From Crambe crambe (taxonomy: Eukaryota > Porifera > Demospongiae > Poecilosclerida > Crambeidae), in assembly GCA_963924555.1 (NCBI GenBank), contig OZ004583.1, positions 4,497,501-4,561,500 of the forward strand: a stretch of DNA of 64,000 nucleotides, written 5' to 3'. The notes under the pieces are model-generated. The model did not search any database. It worked only from the letters and a program-made list of their open reading frames with translations, and was not told the origin of the DNA. Of this stretch, positions 53,692-63,800 are shown one piece after another; the stretch's first letter is position 1, and each line of letters opens with the position of its first letter. The position numbers were made by a program, and so were the translations under genes.

Positions 53692-53966
53692 ATAAGGGGG
53701 AAAAGCATTTCGTGAAATGAAAAAAAGATGTAGGGATGACCCACTGCTCAAAAAAATAACGAAACAAGGAGGGAAATGGGATCAATCTTTGTTCTGTATA
53801 TCCAGCCAACAATCCCTACATATACGTATATTATCTGAAGCTACCCGACATATATGTGGCTGGATATACAGAATAAAGATTGATCCCATTTCCATCCTTC
53901 TTGTTTCCTTATTTTTTTTGAGCAGTGGTCATCCCTACATCTTTTTTCATTTCACGAAATGCTTGA
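53692..53966. mobile_element. Long-hairpin MITE, copy 3
   Basis: Arms of about 125 bases: AAGGGGGAAAAGCATTTCGT at the left mirrors ACGAAATGCTT at the right; CTGTATATCCAGCC and GGCTGGATATACAG flank a ~45-base loop. Same family as 8341-8650, with a different loop. Confidence 0.9.
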
Positions 53967-54164
53967 TAACTCTGACACTAAGAACATTACCTAAAGAATT
54001 GAGTTTCACAGCAACAGTCGCCAACCGCCCGCTAGATCTATAATAAAGAATAAGAATCAAGCATGGCTAAGTTTATATGACTACATCGCTCACTCTTTGA
54101 ACAGCCATCCGAAACAGATAGATACTCACGGTGCTCCAGCCTACCTATTAGTCTCGCTCCTCAC

Positions 54165-54265
54165 GGCCCCACGTACGTATACGCGTACACGTGGTCAGCC
54201 GGCCGGGCGCGCGCAATACGCGCGCATGCGTCCACACCGGTACCGCGTGTGTACGTGTACCGACT
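54165..54265. other. CpG-dense patch
   Basis: About 100 bases with many CG dinucleotides (for example CCGGCCGGGCGCGCGC and ACGCGCGCATGCG) in an otherwise CpG-poor window, with alternating purine-pyrimidine ACGTAC/GTACGTGTAC flanks. It could mark an unmethylated promoter or a Z-DNA-prone stretch. Similar but shorter patches occur at 54460-54490 and 55310-55390. Confidence 0.5.
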
Positions 54266-54575
54266 GGATCACGTCACATTGTTGCGAACTCAAGTACCTG
54301 CTGCACCTTCTCACAACCCCTTGCGAGGAAACTTTTATCACTCAGAGCAATATTGCACATAACTCTTTAGCAAGTTATTATTGTATCATGTCATAAGCCT
54401 GGTTATTTTCTCTCTGTATGTGGGCTTTACAATGAATTTTGAATTAGGAACTGGACGCGCGCATGCGTTTTGGTCTACGAGCGCGAGAGTGATACCTGCT
54501 GCCAGGAGAGGCTCTAATCTACTAAGCTTTGCTGTTCATCTAGGTCATTACTATGAGAATAGCTGCATGATGCAT

Positions 54576-55265
54576 TCAATCACAAATATTCATCATCTTG
54601 TTATTGGGGTCATGGAGGTCAGATGCAGTACCTTCCAGTGAGCTGACGTTTGGTGCTACTTGTGGCAGTGCGGCAATGTCAAGTGGAGTGGAGGACTCCT
54701 GCAGTCTGATTCTGACTATAGCATCTTGAATTTCTGGGCCAAGTTCAGGAATGTTGATGAGTTCCATCCCTTGCTGATTCACCCTCTCTGACTATGTCTG
54801 TGGGTGCGGAATGATTTGAACAGTAGTAGCAAACTGTAGTAATATTCATCACCACTTGCTGGTGTGAGGTGAGGGATTCTCAGACAGACTGGTGATTATT
54901 GGAATTTTCTTTGCCTAGTTTGTTGCAAATGTGGCTACCATAGATTTTCTAATTAACACACCAGAAAAAAATAATTTCGATTTTCAATTGGCGCACTATT
55001 GGAGTGTGAAATTAATCTCAATGGTATTTTGGAGCCATTATTAGAGTGGCGCCTTGTTGATAGAACGAAATTTTGATGCAGCTGCAGCCATAGTGAGTTT
55101 AAACTGACCACTAGTAGTACATACTCTATTGTTTGGTCTCTTTGTAGCAGGAGGTGAATCTTGTGTCGAGCCATCTGTTAGACTTTCAGATTCAGAACTG
55201 GGTCTTATTCTTGAAAAATGACTTGTTATATTCATGCCAGTAGCTAGCTTGTACGGCAGTAGCAA
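54576..55265 (-). CDS. Possible small two-exon gene, unrecognised
   Basis: Minus-strand frame 55265-55041 contains an internal ATG and a Ser-rich segment, NITSHFSRIRPSSESESLTD, DSPPATKRPNNRVC, then TMAAAASKFRSINKAPL and a stop. Further down (54782-54576) a second frame reads MELINIPELGPEIQDAIVRI and ESSTPLDIAALPQVAPNV. Both have non-random composition and lie next to CpG-dense DNA, but I see no domain and cannot prove that they join. Confidence 0.3.
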
Positions 55266-55424
55266 CGCCTACGAAAGTACATCATCATCAGCAGCTGTCA
55301 GCTTGTGAATGCGCAAGCGCTTAGGCTTGACGTGCGCCCAGCTAGCGCGAGGCGCGCGCTATAGAGCTAGCTTGGTACGCACGTGCGTACCATGCGTATA
55401 TGCTGTGGGCGCCTCTGATTATAT

Positions 55425-57042
55425 ATTCCACAGCATTTTGGATACAGACCTCAAATCATGCTCTATAGCTACAATCCATTAATAAAAAAAGTCAGGGGTG
55501 TAGCTATCCACCACTCCGGTTGGTCCGGTTTTCACCGTCCCTGAAAAGTTAGATCTTATCATCAAGTCATGATGCTCACTCCTAGTGGTAACGCTATATG
55601 TAGCTATAAAAATTTATTCTAAATAAAAAAGGCAAGTAGGGATGGCTGTGTAAAAGTTCATGAACAAGAGAGCCTACCCTCCTAATTTCAATATCCACAC
55701 CCATATTACCCAACTACTCTATCCCTATGAGTGCTCTCATTCCACATAGCTACGGCCTTGATTGACAGCTGTAGATAGTGAATGCATTGGTGATTCTCAG
55801 CAAACAGCCTGACCAAGCAATTGCCACTCCCCTGCTAACACCACACCCACAGCATTCGCACTCATCCACCACGAAATAAAATAGTTACTATAGTTTCAAA
55901 AAGATTCTACCAAGTTCTACGACAGTTATAGCACATGTAGCTTGCTAAAAGTGTATGATATCGATAGCACTGTATTAGCTACACACTGCAATGTAAAAGT
56001 CACTGACTAGCTACTTTAGGTATAGTGAAGATGTTGGAGCCACACTACTGTACATAAATTTCAACATTCGATATGGCGATGTCTTCATTGTGTCTGCCCT
56101 CATCACGACACACCCTCATCTCTATGTTGTCAGTGGTGGCTGATGGGAGTTGCTTGTGGAACCATGGGGGATTATTGAAGGAACAGCATGTGCTAGTAGA
56201 AGCACACCCAGCCCCATCCCAAAGGGGATCATCAGCTAGAAATAAACCAAATGAACCTGTTCTCCGACTTCCTGTATCACAGAAGTAGTCCATTCCTACA
56301 AAAGAAGGAGGAGCCACAATGCTCATATCACCTGGTTTCACACACTGACAGTGAGTAAATGAATTCGGTATACTACTATAATCATCGTGAGTAGCAGCAA
56401 AAGTCCAGATGTGTCTCCTAGGATTGTTTCCATGTGTAAGACTAACACCATCCACGTAATTAGAGTCAATTGTTATGTTTGAACCACGTCCTTGCATTGT
56501 ACTGAATGCATCTGGAGTACCAACTTGATAAGCATTTTATCTTGCCACAGACACTGCTATACAAAGTGCTGTATGTTCCAAAAATCAAAGAAGAACATGA
56601 AGCAGTTGAAGTGGAGTTGATTCTACAAGTGCGGATGCCGGAGTCATTGTGTTCTCTGAATTCATCAGGACATGGAAGAGACTCATTGCTCCAGTTCAGA
56701 CCAGCCACTTTTATCCATCCTCCAGTGATATTACCACATGATCTGGTCATTTCACAATACACACGCACAGCAGAGCCATTGGAGGACCTGATCCAGTAGT
56801 GACCTGATGGACAAGAGGGATGCATTGCAAAGATAGCAGAACATGAAGAAGCTAAAAATCGTGTTAGAAGTCTTCTTTCGAGTTCAAATATACTATCATT
56901 TGCAGAATTCCGAAGCTCCAGTATCTTTCTTTCACACTCTAATGTATTATTATTCACAGAAACCTGAAGCTGTGCTAATCCTCTTTCAAGTTCAGCTACA
57001 TTAGAAGCCTGACACTCCGCTACAGTTTGTGTTTTTAATTTG
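55425..57042. repeat. Segmental duplication, copy 2
   Basis: Matches 23020-23247 plus 24598-25855 over the whole length, including promoter-distal sequence and most of the lectin-like gene. It ends at GTTTTTAATTTGG where copy 1 continues into the transmembrane coding part. It lacks the 1350-base insert found in copy 1. Confidence 0.85.
56045..57042 (-). pseudogene. Lectin-like membrane protein, truncated copy 2
   Basis: About 96 percent like the gene at 24867-26138 by eye. Coiled coil and ectodomain are present (LELRNSANDSIFELERRLLT; YSSIPNSFTHCQC; WDGAGCASTSTCC), but the N-terminal tail and transmembrane segment are gone, the sequence breaking off at 57042. One extra T in the AAGCATTTTATC run near 56536 shifts the frame. 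Replaced residues such as SVPN-region changes (IPNS for GPSS) and NGSAV for NGSFV lie in the ectodomain. Not expected to make the full product. Confidence 0.85.
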
Positions 57043-57208
57043 GGGTGGCTGAAGACAAACTAAGGCTAACTTAAAAGGATACTTCCCAGGAAATTGCAAC
57101 CTTAGAGCATAGCAATACATGGTAAAGTGAAAAAAAGTGGGGAGGCTGTGCCCCCCACTTCAGATTTTGGGGGCTGGAACCCCCCTGCCCCCTGTTTTCT
57201 CCATCCCT
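57043..57208. other. Insert between copies 2 and 3, G/C-tract rich
   Basis: Contains GGGGAGGCTGTGCCCCCC and GGGGGCTGGAACCCCCC, ending CCATCCCTG. The style, with G/C runs and a CCCTG end, resembles the right end of the CAGGG elements at 23248 and 59563. Probably a fragment of that group. Confidence 0.45.
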
Positions 57209-57722
57209 GTAACACCATCCATGTAATTAGAGTCAATTGTTATGTTTGAACCACGCCCTTCCATTGTACTGAAGAGTACCAACTTGATGAGCATTTATCT
57301 TGCCACAGACACTACTATACAAAGTGCTGTATGTTCTAAAAATCAAAGAACATGAAACAGTTGATGTGGAGTTGATTCCACAAGTGTGGATGCCGGAGTC
57401 ATTGTGTTCTCTGAATTCATCAGGACATGGAAGAGACTCATTGCTCCAGTTCAGACTAGCCACTTTCATCCATCCTCCAGTGATGTATTACCACATGATC
57501 TGGTCATTTCACAATACACACGCACAGCAGAGCAATTGGAGGACCTGATCCAGTAGTGACCTGATGGAGAAGAGGGATGCATTGCAAAGATAGCAGAACA
57601 TGAAGAAGCTAAAAATCATGTTAGAAGTCTTCTTTCGAGTTCAAATATACTATCATTTGCAGAATTCCGAAGCTCCAGTATCTTTCTTTCACACTCTAAT
57701 GTATCATTATTCACAGAAACCT
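57209..57722 (-). pseudogene. Lectin-like membrane protein, partial copy 3
   Basis: Corresponds to the middle of the gene (about 25269-25790): coiled-coil end plus first half of the ectodomain (ASLNWSNESLPCPDEFREH, NSTSTVSC). It lacks the C-terminal WDGAGC part and the transmembrane segment, and has small in-frame and out-of-frame deletions (for example near 57270 and 57350, and an inserted TAT-like change near 57485). More diverged than copy 2. It runs straight into unrelated sequence before the 20-bp satellite. Confidence 0.85.
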
Positions 57723-57813
57723 GATACACCTGACCCCCAGTATAGAAATCACTCAAATGAATTGCATTTTTATCTTCTGAGTCAAGGTAATCAGACACAT
57801 CATGAGCTACCTA

Positions 57814-58347
57814 TAGAGAGACTGCAAGAGACCCAGAGAGACTACAAAGGCCAAGAGAGACTATACATGAGACTGAGAGAGACTCAGAGAGCCTGCAAGA
57901 GACCAAGAGAGACTACATGAGACTCAGAGAGACTACAAGAGACCAAGAGAGACTCAAAAAGACTGCAAGAGACTCATAGATACTGCGAGAGACTCATAGA
58001 GACTGCAAGAGACTCAGAGAGATTGCAAGAGACCCAAAAAGACTGCAAGAGACCCAGAGAGACTGCAAGAGACTCAGAGTGACTGCAAGAGACCAAGAGA
58101 GACTACATGAGACTCAGAGAGACTCAGAGAGCCTGCAAGAGACCAAAAGAGACTACATGAGACTCAGACTGCAAGAGAGACTGCAAGAGACTCAGAGAGA
58201 CTGCAAGAGACCCAGAGAGACTGCAAGAGACTCAGAGTGACTGCAAGAGACCAAGAGAAAGTACATGAGACTCGGAGACACTGCAAGAGACCAAGAGAGA
58301 CTGCAAGAGACCAAGAGAGGCTCAGAGAGACTGCAAGAGACTCAGAC
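57814..58347. repeat. 20-bp satellite GACTGCAAGAGACTCAGAGA
   Basis: About 26 imperfect copies of a 20-base unit; variants have ACCCAGAGA, ACCAAGAGA or ACTACATGAGA. Unit length is not a multiple of three and both strands hold stops, so it is non-coding. Clusters of the same variant order suggest secondary duplication of 60-100-base blocks. Confidence 0.95.
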
Positions 58348-58392
58348 TATGCTCCATATATCATTATTGCATCACTATGATGTAATCTCGGT

Positions 58393-58820
58393 ACAAGTTA
58401 TATGAAGTAAGAACCTGATAACCTTATCCACTCTCTTATCTTTTTCTTCCTTACTTTTCTTTGCATTAAATCCACTAGTATCATCTTCACTCCTATTCTT
58501 TCTCTTTCTAGTAGACTTCTGAGTAACATCCTCCTTTAAGCCATCACACCACATCATAACTTTCTTGCCCGAACTCCAAACCTCAAGAATATTCTGTGTA
58601 GTTCGCAAAAAACTACAGTATTCCCTTCAATGTATCCAACATCAAAGTCATATGGAATAATATCATCCATTAATTGTTCTCTTATAAGATCCTTCAATCT
58701 TTCACATGTTTTTGTAATGGTGGGGTTAACATTACGAAGTGTGAATGTCTTGGCTTCTTTCTTTGTTGAGTCACTCACAGCTTTTATGAGCAATTTCTTT
58801 ATCAGGGGTTGCTGTTGTAC
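58393..58820 (-). pseudogene. Sponge repeat-family protein, N-terminal domain (PB1-like?)
   Basis: Two frames meet near 58600. The first reads LIKAVSDSTKKEAKTFTLRN, then LKDLIREQLMDDIIPYDFDV and GYIEGNTVV; the second VWSSGKKVMMWCDGLKE followed by a Lys/Arg/Ser-rich tail (STRKRKNRSEDDTSG). The T-L-R-N-V ... L-K-x-L-I ... D-F-D-V-G-Y ... W-C-D-G-L order is one I recall from a very common sponge protein family next to transposase-like domains; a ubiquitin/PB1-like fold is inferred from the pattern. One frame break; C-terminal part missing. Confidence 0.5.
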
Positions 58821-58879
58821 GCTAGGTGTAGCCCCACTTACAAAACTTGAAGTAAAAGGTGCTACAGGGTTATATGGTG

Positions 58880-59235
58880 TTATTAGAACACACCCTGCTC
58901 ACGTTCACAAGGCAGGCGCCAATTTCTGAGGGTCAAAGGTCGCCCAACCCTTGCGCATGCGCGTATGGGCTATGGCCGACCGCCTGAAAATCAAACAAAA
59001 ATTTCGTTTACACTGGGCAAAGTAGATTTCTATCCGGATTTAAATGGCTCCGTGTAAACGGGGCTTAAGTAGCTAGTGCTGAGTCAGGGTCACTGCCTGT
59101 CAGCTGTAAAAGCAGCTGCAGATGCTACTATAGATAGTGCATGTACAGCATTAGCTAGACATGCATGATTATGCTCAAATTTTACAACATTATGCCAGCA
59201 TTATGCCAGCAGAATGAAAGTACCGATTATGCCCA
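58880..59235. other. Non-coding; MITE-like ends and short repeats
   Basis: GTTTACACTGGGCAAAG at about 59006 and CTCCGTGTAAACGGGGC at 59050 form inverted ends of a very short hAT-like MITE scrap. Between 59180 and 59235 ATTATGCC phrases repeat. Confidence 0.4.
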
Positions 59236-59238
59236 AAA

Positions 59239-59430
59239 TTATGCCGGCATAATGCCTAATCCACGCAGACTGCTGTATGACCCCATATTCTCATAGAATA
59301 CCCAGTCACCTTGATCCAGAGCTGATATCTCAGCAGACTCAACTTTACCAATCTCATCAGCTGCACATACAGAGCCCCACATATAAACAGTCTTGGACTT
59401 TTCATTTGTAGTTTCTTGACGATCTTGAGT
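59239..59430 (-). CDS. Ornithine decarboxylase-like last exon
   Basis: Behind a good acceptor (TTTTTGTCAG) the minus-strand frame reads DRQETTNEKSKTVYMWGSVC, then DEIGKVESAEISALDQGDWV, FYENMGSYSSLRG, and ends in TAA. The order (x-W-G-x-x-C ... D ... GDWxxFxxMGAY) matches the C-terminal active-site region of PLP-dependent ornithine/arginine/lysine decarboxylases of the ODC type and antizyme inhibitors. The Cys of the W-G-x-x-C-D site is present, though Asp follows one residue later (CAAD). No upstream exon was found within the ~1.4 kb up to the next gene because a MITE (59563-59840) and other repeats intervene. Could be a retained fragment of a gene or a live last exon. Confidence 0.55.
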   Translation of the reverse strand, partial: TQDRQETTNEKSKTVYMWGSVCAADEIGKVESAEISALDQGDWVFYENMGSYSSLRGLGIMPA

Positions 59431-59562
59431 CTGACAAAAATTAAGTAAAACAGTGCAACTTGGGTTACTTGAGCATAACTATTATAGCATTCCCGTCTGA
59501 GACTCAGAAGATGCAAATGGTTGATCCATCCTCAGAATATTTCTTACAGGCCAAACATATGG

Positions 59563-59840
59563 CAGGGTTTCATCTAGGAGTTTCACCTTGGAGGGGAAGC
59601 TCATGGAACGTGTGGCTGTAAGGCCATGGTAAGGGGAGGGTGCGGGAGGGAGATGTACCCCCTCCCACATAGAGTGAAGCCAAAAATCCTAAAATAATAC
59701 TTAGAAGTATTTGTTGTCCTGAAATTGGCAATATTTTGAAAGGGGGGGGGGGGGAGCTGGGTCAGTTTGGGGGGCTGTTTGGAGGGGAAGCTTCCCCTGT
59801 GCCCCCCCCCCCCCCCCCCCCCTCGATAAATGAAACCCTG
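59563..59840. mobile_element. CAGGG-ended MITE with G- and C-runs
   Basis: Ends CAGGGTTTCAT and ATGAAACCCTG are inverted; TATGG stands on both sides, a 5-bp duplication. Inside are a G-run (59742-59754), a C-run (59802-59822) and the inverted pair GGAGGGGAAGC/GCTTCCCC. Non-coding; the open frames over it are artefacts. Resembles the 23248-24597 element in end type, duplication length and homopolymer tract. Confidence 0.8.
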
Positions 59841-59936
59841 TATGGCTATTGTATAGACAGAACAGCAGAAAAAGCAACCTAGAATTAATGAAATTGGATA
59901 AGGTAAGGTTTGGATGAGAATCTTCCAGATAATTAA

Positions 59937-60371
59937 GGGTGGTGGCACATAGTTAGTACAAGCACAATAGCAGTTGCTGCTTTGGCACATACAGCTAGCA
60001 TGAATAATGAACAAATCATTGCAACTCAGGAACTATGCATGGGAATGAGCCAATGAGGTCTAAAAATTAATGGGAATGAGGTCCATTTTGCTTTAGTTTA
60101 TAGCTAGTACAGAATGTGCAGGACACAAGATCCTCTTTGGAAAAGTAGAATGTGAATTGACAAAAAACTAAAATGTAGTTTTTATGGAAGAAGCTGTAGC
60201 TATATCAAAAATCAGCCATTGATTCCAAGTGGTCATTGAGATGCAACGCAGTTTACCTTGAGAATGAAATCAGTCATAGCTAACATCAGTCATTTTGATT
60301 GGTCCTCCTTTATTTTTCCAAAATTTCTATCATGAATATTTTCCCTAGCAACCATGTGTGTGCCTGCACCC
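59937..60371. mobile_element. GGGTG/TTAA MITE, copy A
   Basis: Ends GGGTGGTGGCAC and GTGCCTGCACCC are imperfect inverted repeats, each bordered by TTAA, the target of piggyBac and Kolobok elements. No coding capacity. About 80-90 percent like copy B at 61766-62356 with several deletions. Confidence 0.85.
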
Positions 60372-60372
60372 T

Positions 60373-60416
60373 TAAAATGGCTATCCCTACTTCACTTTTA
60401 TTTAGAAGAAATTTTT
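60373..60416. repeat. Dispersed AAATTTCTTCTAAATAAAA repeat, inverted copy
   Basis: GCTATCCCTACTTCACTTTT followed by ATTTAGAAGAAATTTTTTGC is the reverse complement of the segment at 35265-35310. It directly abuts the TTAA MITE. Confidence 0.75.
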
Positions 60417-60898
60417 TGCCCTCACTTGTACAATTACAAACAAGCAATGACTTTTAGCTAGCAGCTGCAATTGTTGATATGAGGAGATTAAGAGTACACT
60501 CCTATACATATTGCTGTTGCATCATTCATGAAGAGCTGAGCTTGAGGCAGATATAATCACTGTGTCAGTGAAAGTGGAGTCTTAATTCTGTTCAAGTACA
60601 TGTAGTTGTAGAAACTGAATATGCGCATAGTACCAAAGAAATGAAATTTACATATACAAAAGTCACATTAATTTTAATGAAGTAGCTATAGCTGAGTTGG
60701 TGGGTTATTATTCTGAAGTTCAACTTTTGACGCTTCAAGCAAAAAGGAAATTTGCATGAGGAAACTATTACTTGAGGAGGTTCGTGAATTCTGGGTAAGT
60801 CAGCTTCCTCATCACACTATAATGAAAACAAAGGAAAGTACATGTAGGTGAATAGTTATATTTGAAAGAGGGTGTGATACTGTGGCCAAAGTAGAAAT

Positions 60899-63800
60899 TA
60901 AGAAGCCCCATAGTTATTATTAAACTCACAAGATTTTGATGTTCCACTATGGAAGAGCTCAGAAGAATCAGATGAAGTAGTACCCTGCAGTGCTAAAACA
61001 AGATACAGTATATAACAGCTGCTGTCATGACTGTGTCATTAGGTAATAATTTATACTCACATTTTGATATTTTGTCAGCTGTTCCTTTCTGACTGATCTC
61101 GTCTAGAGCTTTTATCAAACTCCTCCAAGTGGGCTGACCGCTAGTTGCAAGAACATTGTCAGCCCGATTAAGCCAGGCTTCCACCAAATCTTGACAGAGC
61201 ATCTTCATGCTTTTAAGATTCGGCCAACGTAATCCAAGTGCTCCACCAAGAAGCAGAAGTTGCTTATCAGTCAGATCAGTCAGTTGCTTTGTCACCTGAA
61301 AGTGGTTGTCCATATCTATGGCACACAATAGTACAGAATTAATATTTGAAGTTGATATACATTACTCCCTCTAGGTGACGAGCTTAGGGCAGAGCTATGA
61401 ATAAGATGTTCAATTTGATTGGTCATTATAAGATTTGGTCAGTCATTCAGTATTCTGTAACACTTTAAAACTCTGAAATTTGGTTGGTCATTTCCAAGAA
61501 ATGGTCGGAAAGTAGCTCTGTTAGGGTATCTTTCTTTAGTGGGATGGAATGCAGAATTAACCTCTGAATCAGACTGCTAACTATTGATAAAATGCTCACC
61601 CCCTATATACTAGTGATAACTAGCTATCTTAATAGCACATACACATCATTATAATTACCAAGAGTAGTATCCAGAACTGATGGTTGAAGTCCTTGGATTA
61701 CTGGACCTGACTCACTGCAATCTGAAAGGTGAAGTCATGGCTATAGGCTAGCGTCCTTAACTTAAGGGTGGTGGCACATAGTAACCAAGGCATGCGCTAG
61801 TATAAGCACTAATTAACCACAAACACTACCACGCTAAAATAACAGATAGTAAACACAATAGCAGCTGCTGCTTTGGCACATATAAAATCCATGCTAGCAT
61901 GAATAATGAACAAGTCATTGCAACTCAGGAACTATGCATGGGAATGAGCCAATATTTTGCATATGGCAACTACTTGATAAGGTCTAAAAAGTTACATTTT
62001 GCTTTAGTTTATAGCTAGTACAGAATGTGCAGGACACTAGATCCTATATGGATAAATTGAAAAGTAGAATGTGAATTGAGAAAAACTAAATGTAATTTTT
62101 ATGGCAATAAGTATAGGAAGCTGTATATCAAAAATCAGCCATTTATTCCAAGTGGTCATTGAGATGCAACGCAGTTTACCTTGAGAATGGAATCAGTCAT
62201 AACATCAGTCATTTTGATTGGTCCTCCTTCATTTTTTGTGTATGTAGTACTATTCTGATACTTAATAACGTGGTGCAAGTTAGAAATTACTATCATGAAT
62301 AGTTTTTAAGTTAATCTTCCCTAGCAACCATGTGTGGGCGGAGTGTGCCTGCACCCTTAAAGAGACATAGAATGGGTGTATAAGGCTCACATTTAGGAAG
62401 AAGGGATAGCCTAACCTGACTATACTAGCACATGGATGAAACACCTTAGAATATAGAGTGAGGTATTTAGCTATTCATAATGTTACCTTTTAAGGAATCA
62501 CCTTTTCCACACAATTTTTCATCCACTGAGATAAATAAACAAAAAAATGTATAAACTTATAAATATATACTGTGCTATAGGAAAAGAAAGGTGAATTTTT
62601 AACTGAGCCCAAATAATGGCTTCCAGTTTTGTACTCCTATAGCTAGCTAGCTGTCAGTAATTTGTACTCACCTTTAGGTCTGAACCAGACCAGGTTATCT
62701 TCTGATAAAATACAGATTTCATGCTCATTGCTGCAGTACATGAAGAAATCCTCTTCCACATAGCCTGGATCTTTCACACGATGATTCAATGAACACAAGT
62801 TACACTTGCAGCAGAAGTAATGACGAGTCTTGGAACTCTCGTAGTGAAGATCCTTAATGGAAGACTTGATGCTCTTGTCGATGGCGTTGCGAATATCATT
62901 GCATAGATAGCTGATGTGAGCACGTCTGGACTTGTGTCCAGATGGGTGTAGAATGACTTGCAAATGGGAGGCGAAAAATTTCAGAGTTACTCTGTCTTCT
63001 GAGTCACTGACACTAAAGGATATTTGGTCCCTGAATATGAAGTCAGGAAGAAGTTTCCATTTGAGCCAGCTTTTGAAAGAAGTAGTGAGCAAAGTGTTTA
63101 TTAAAACACCGAATATCCCCTTAGGGCAATGATTGCATTTGAACTCAATGTAGAGTGTGGGGATACTGGATACTTTGTCAGGAGTTTGCGATGCCTGGAC
63201 ATGATTAAGGACACATGGGATGAAATACCGGTCTTCTTTATCTCTTGATGTGGTGATTTGGGATATGATGCGGAGATGCACCAGTAATTGCAAGAATGAA
63301 TTTGGATCGATATTATCCTCTACTTTAATGACTGTTTTAAAAACTGAAGCTGAAATGATGCCCCTGAATTTAAAATCAGCAAATTCTCGACGGCAAAGTC
63401 GGTTAGAAGAAAAAGTCTCCACTATGAGATCTGTGACTTTATTGAATAACACTTGAGGTTCTCGCACGACAATATTATGCAAGCCTTTCACAGGAAAATA
63501 CTTGATCCTTCCAATTCGGGTGTGGAGAAATCGCAATAGGTGCTTGACTTGGTCTCTACTGATGCCATACTGAGCAGCTAGAGCCACACATTCATCAAGG
63601 GAAATGATGCTCTTCTTCATATTCTCCAAATCAAGGCTGAACTGCAAGTAACTGATCGGATAGTCTATGGTAAACTCATCTCGACCTATCACTATTTCAC
63701 TGACTCGTGATCGGATGCATTCAAAGTCTTTTTCGCCCTCATCGTAGTTATTGACAGTAAACATCAGCCTATTAGAATGTTGGTCAGCATACTGAACTAA

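Noticed and set aside
57776-58350. Possible CRISPR-like array
   Set aside because: The 20-base units are directly adjacent with no unique spacers; it is a minisatellite in a eukaryote.
59601-60014. 137-codon minus-strand frame with a Gly run
   Set aside because: Crosses the C-run and the whole CAGGG MITE; no conserved domain.
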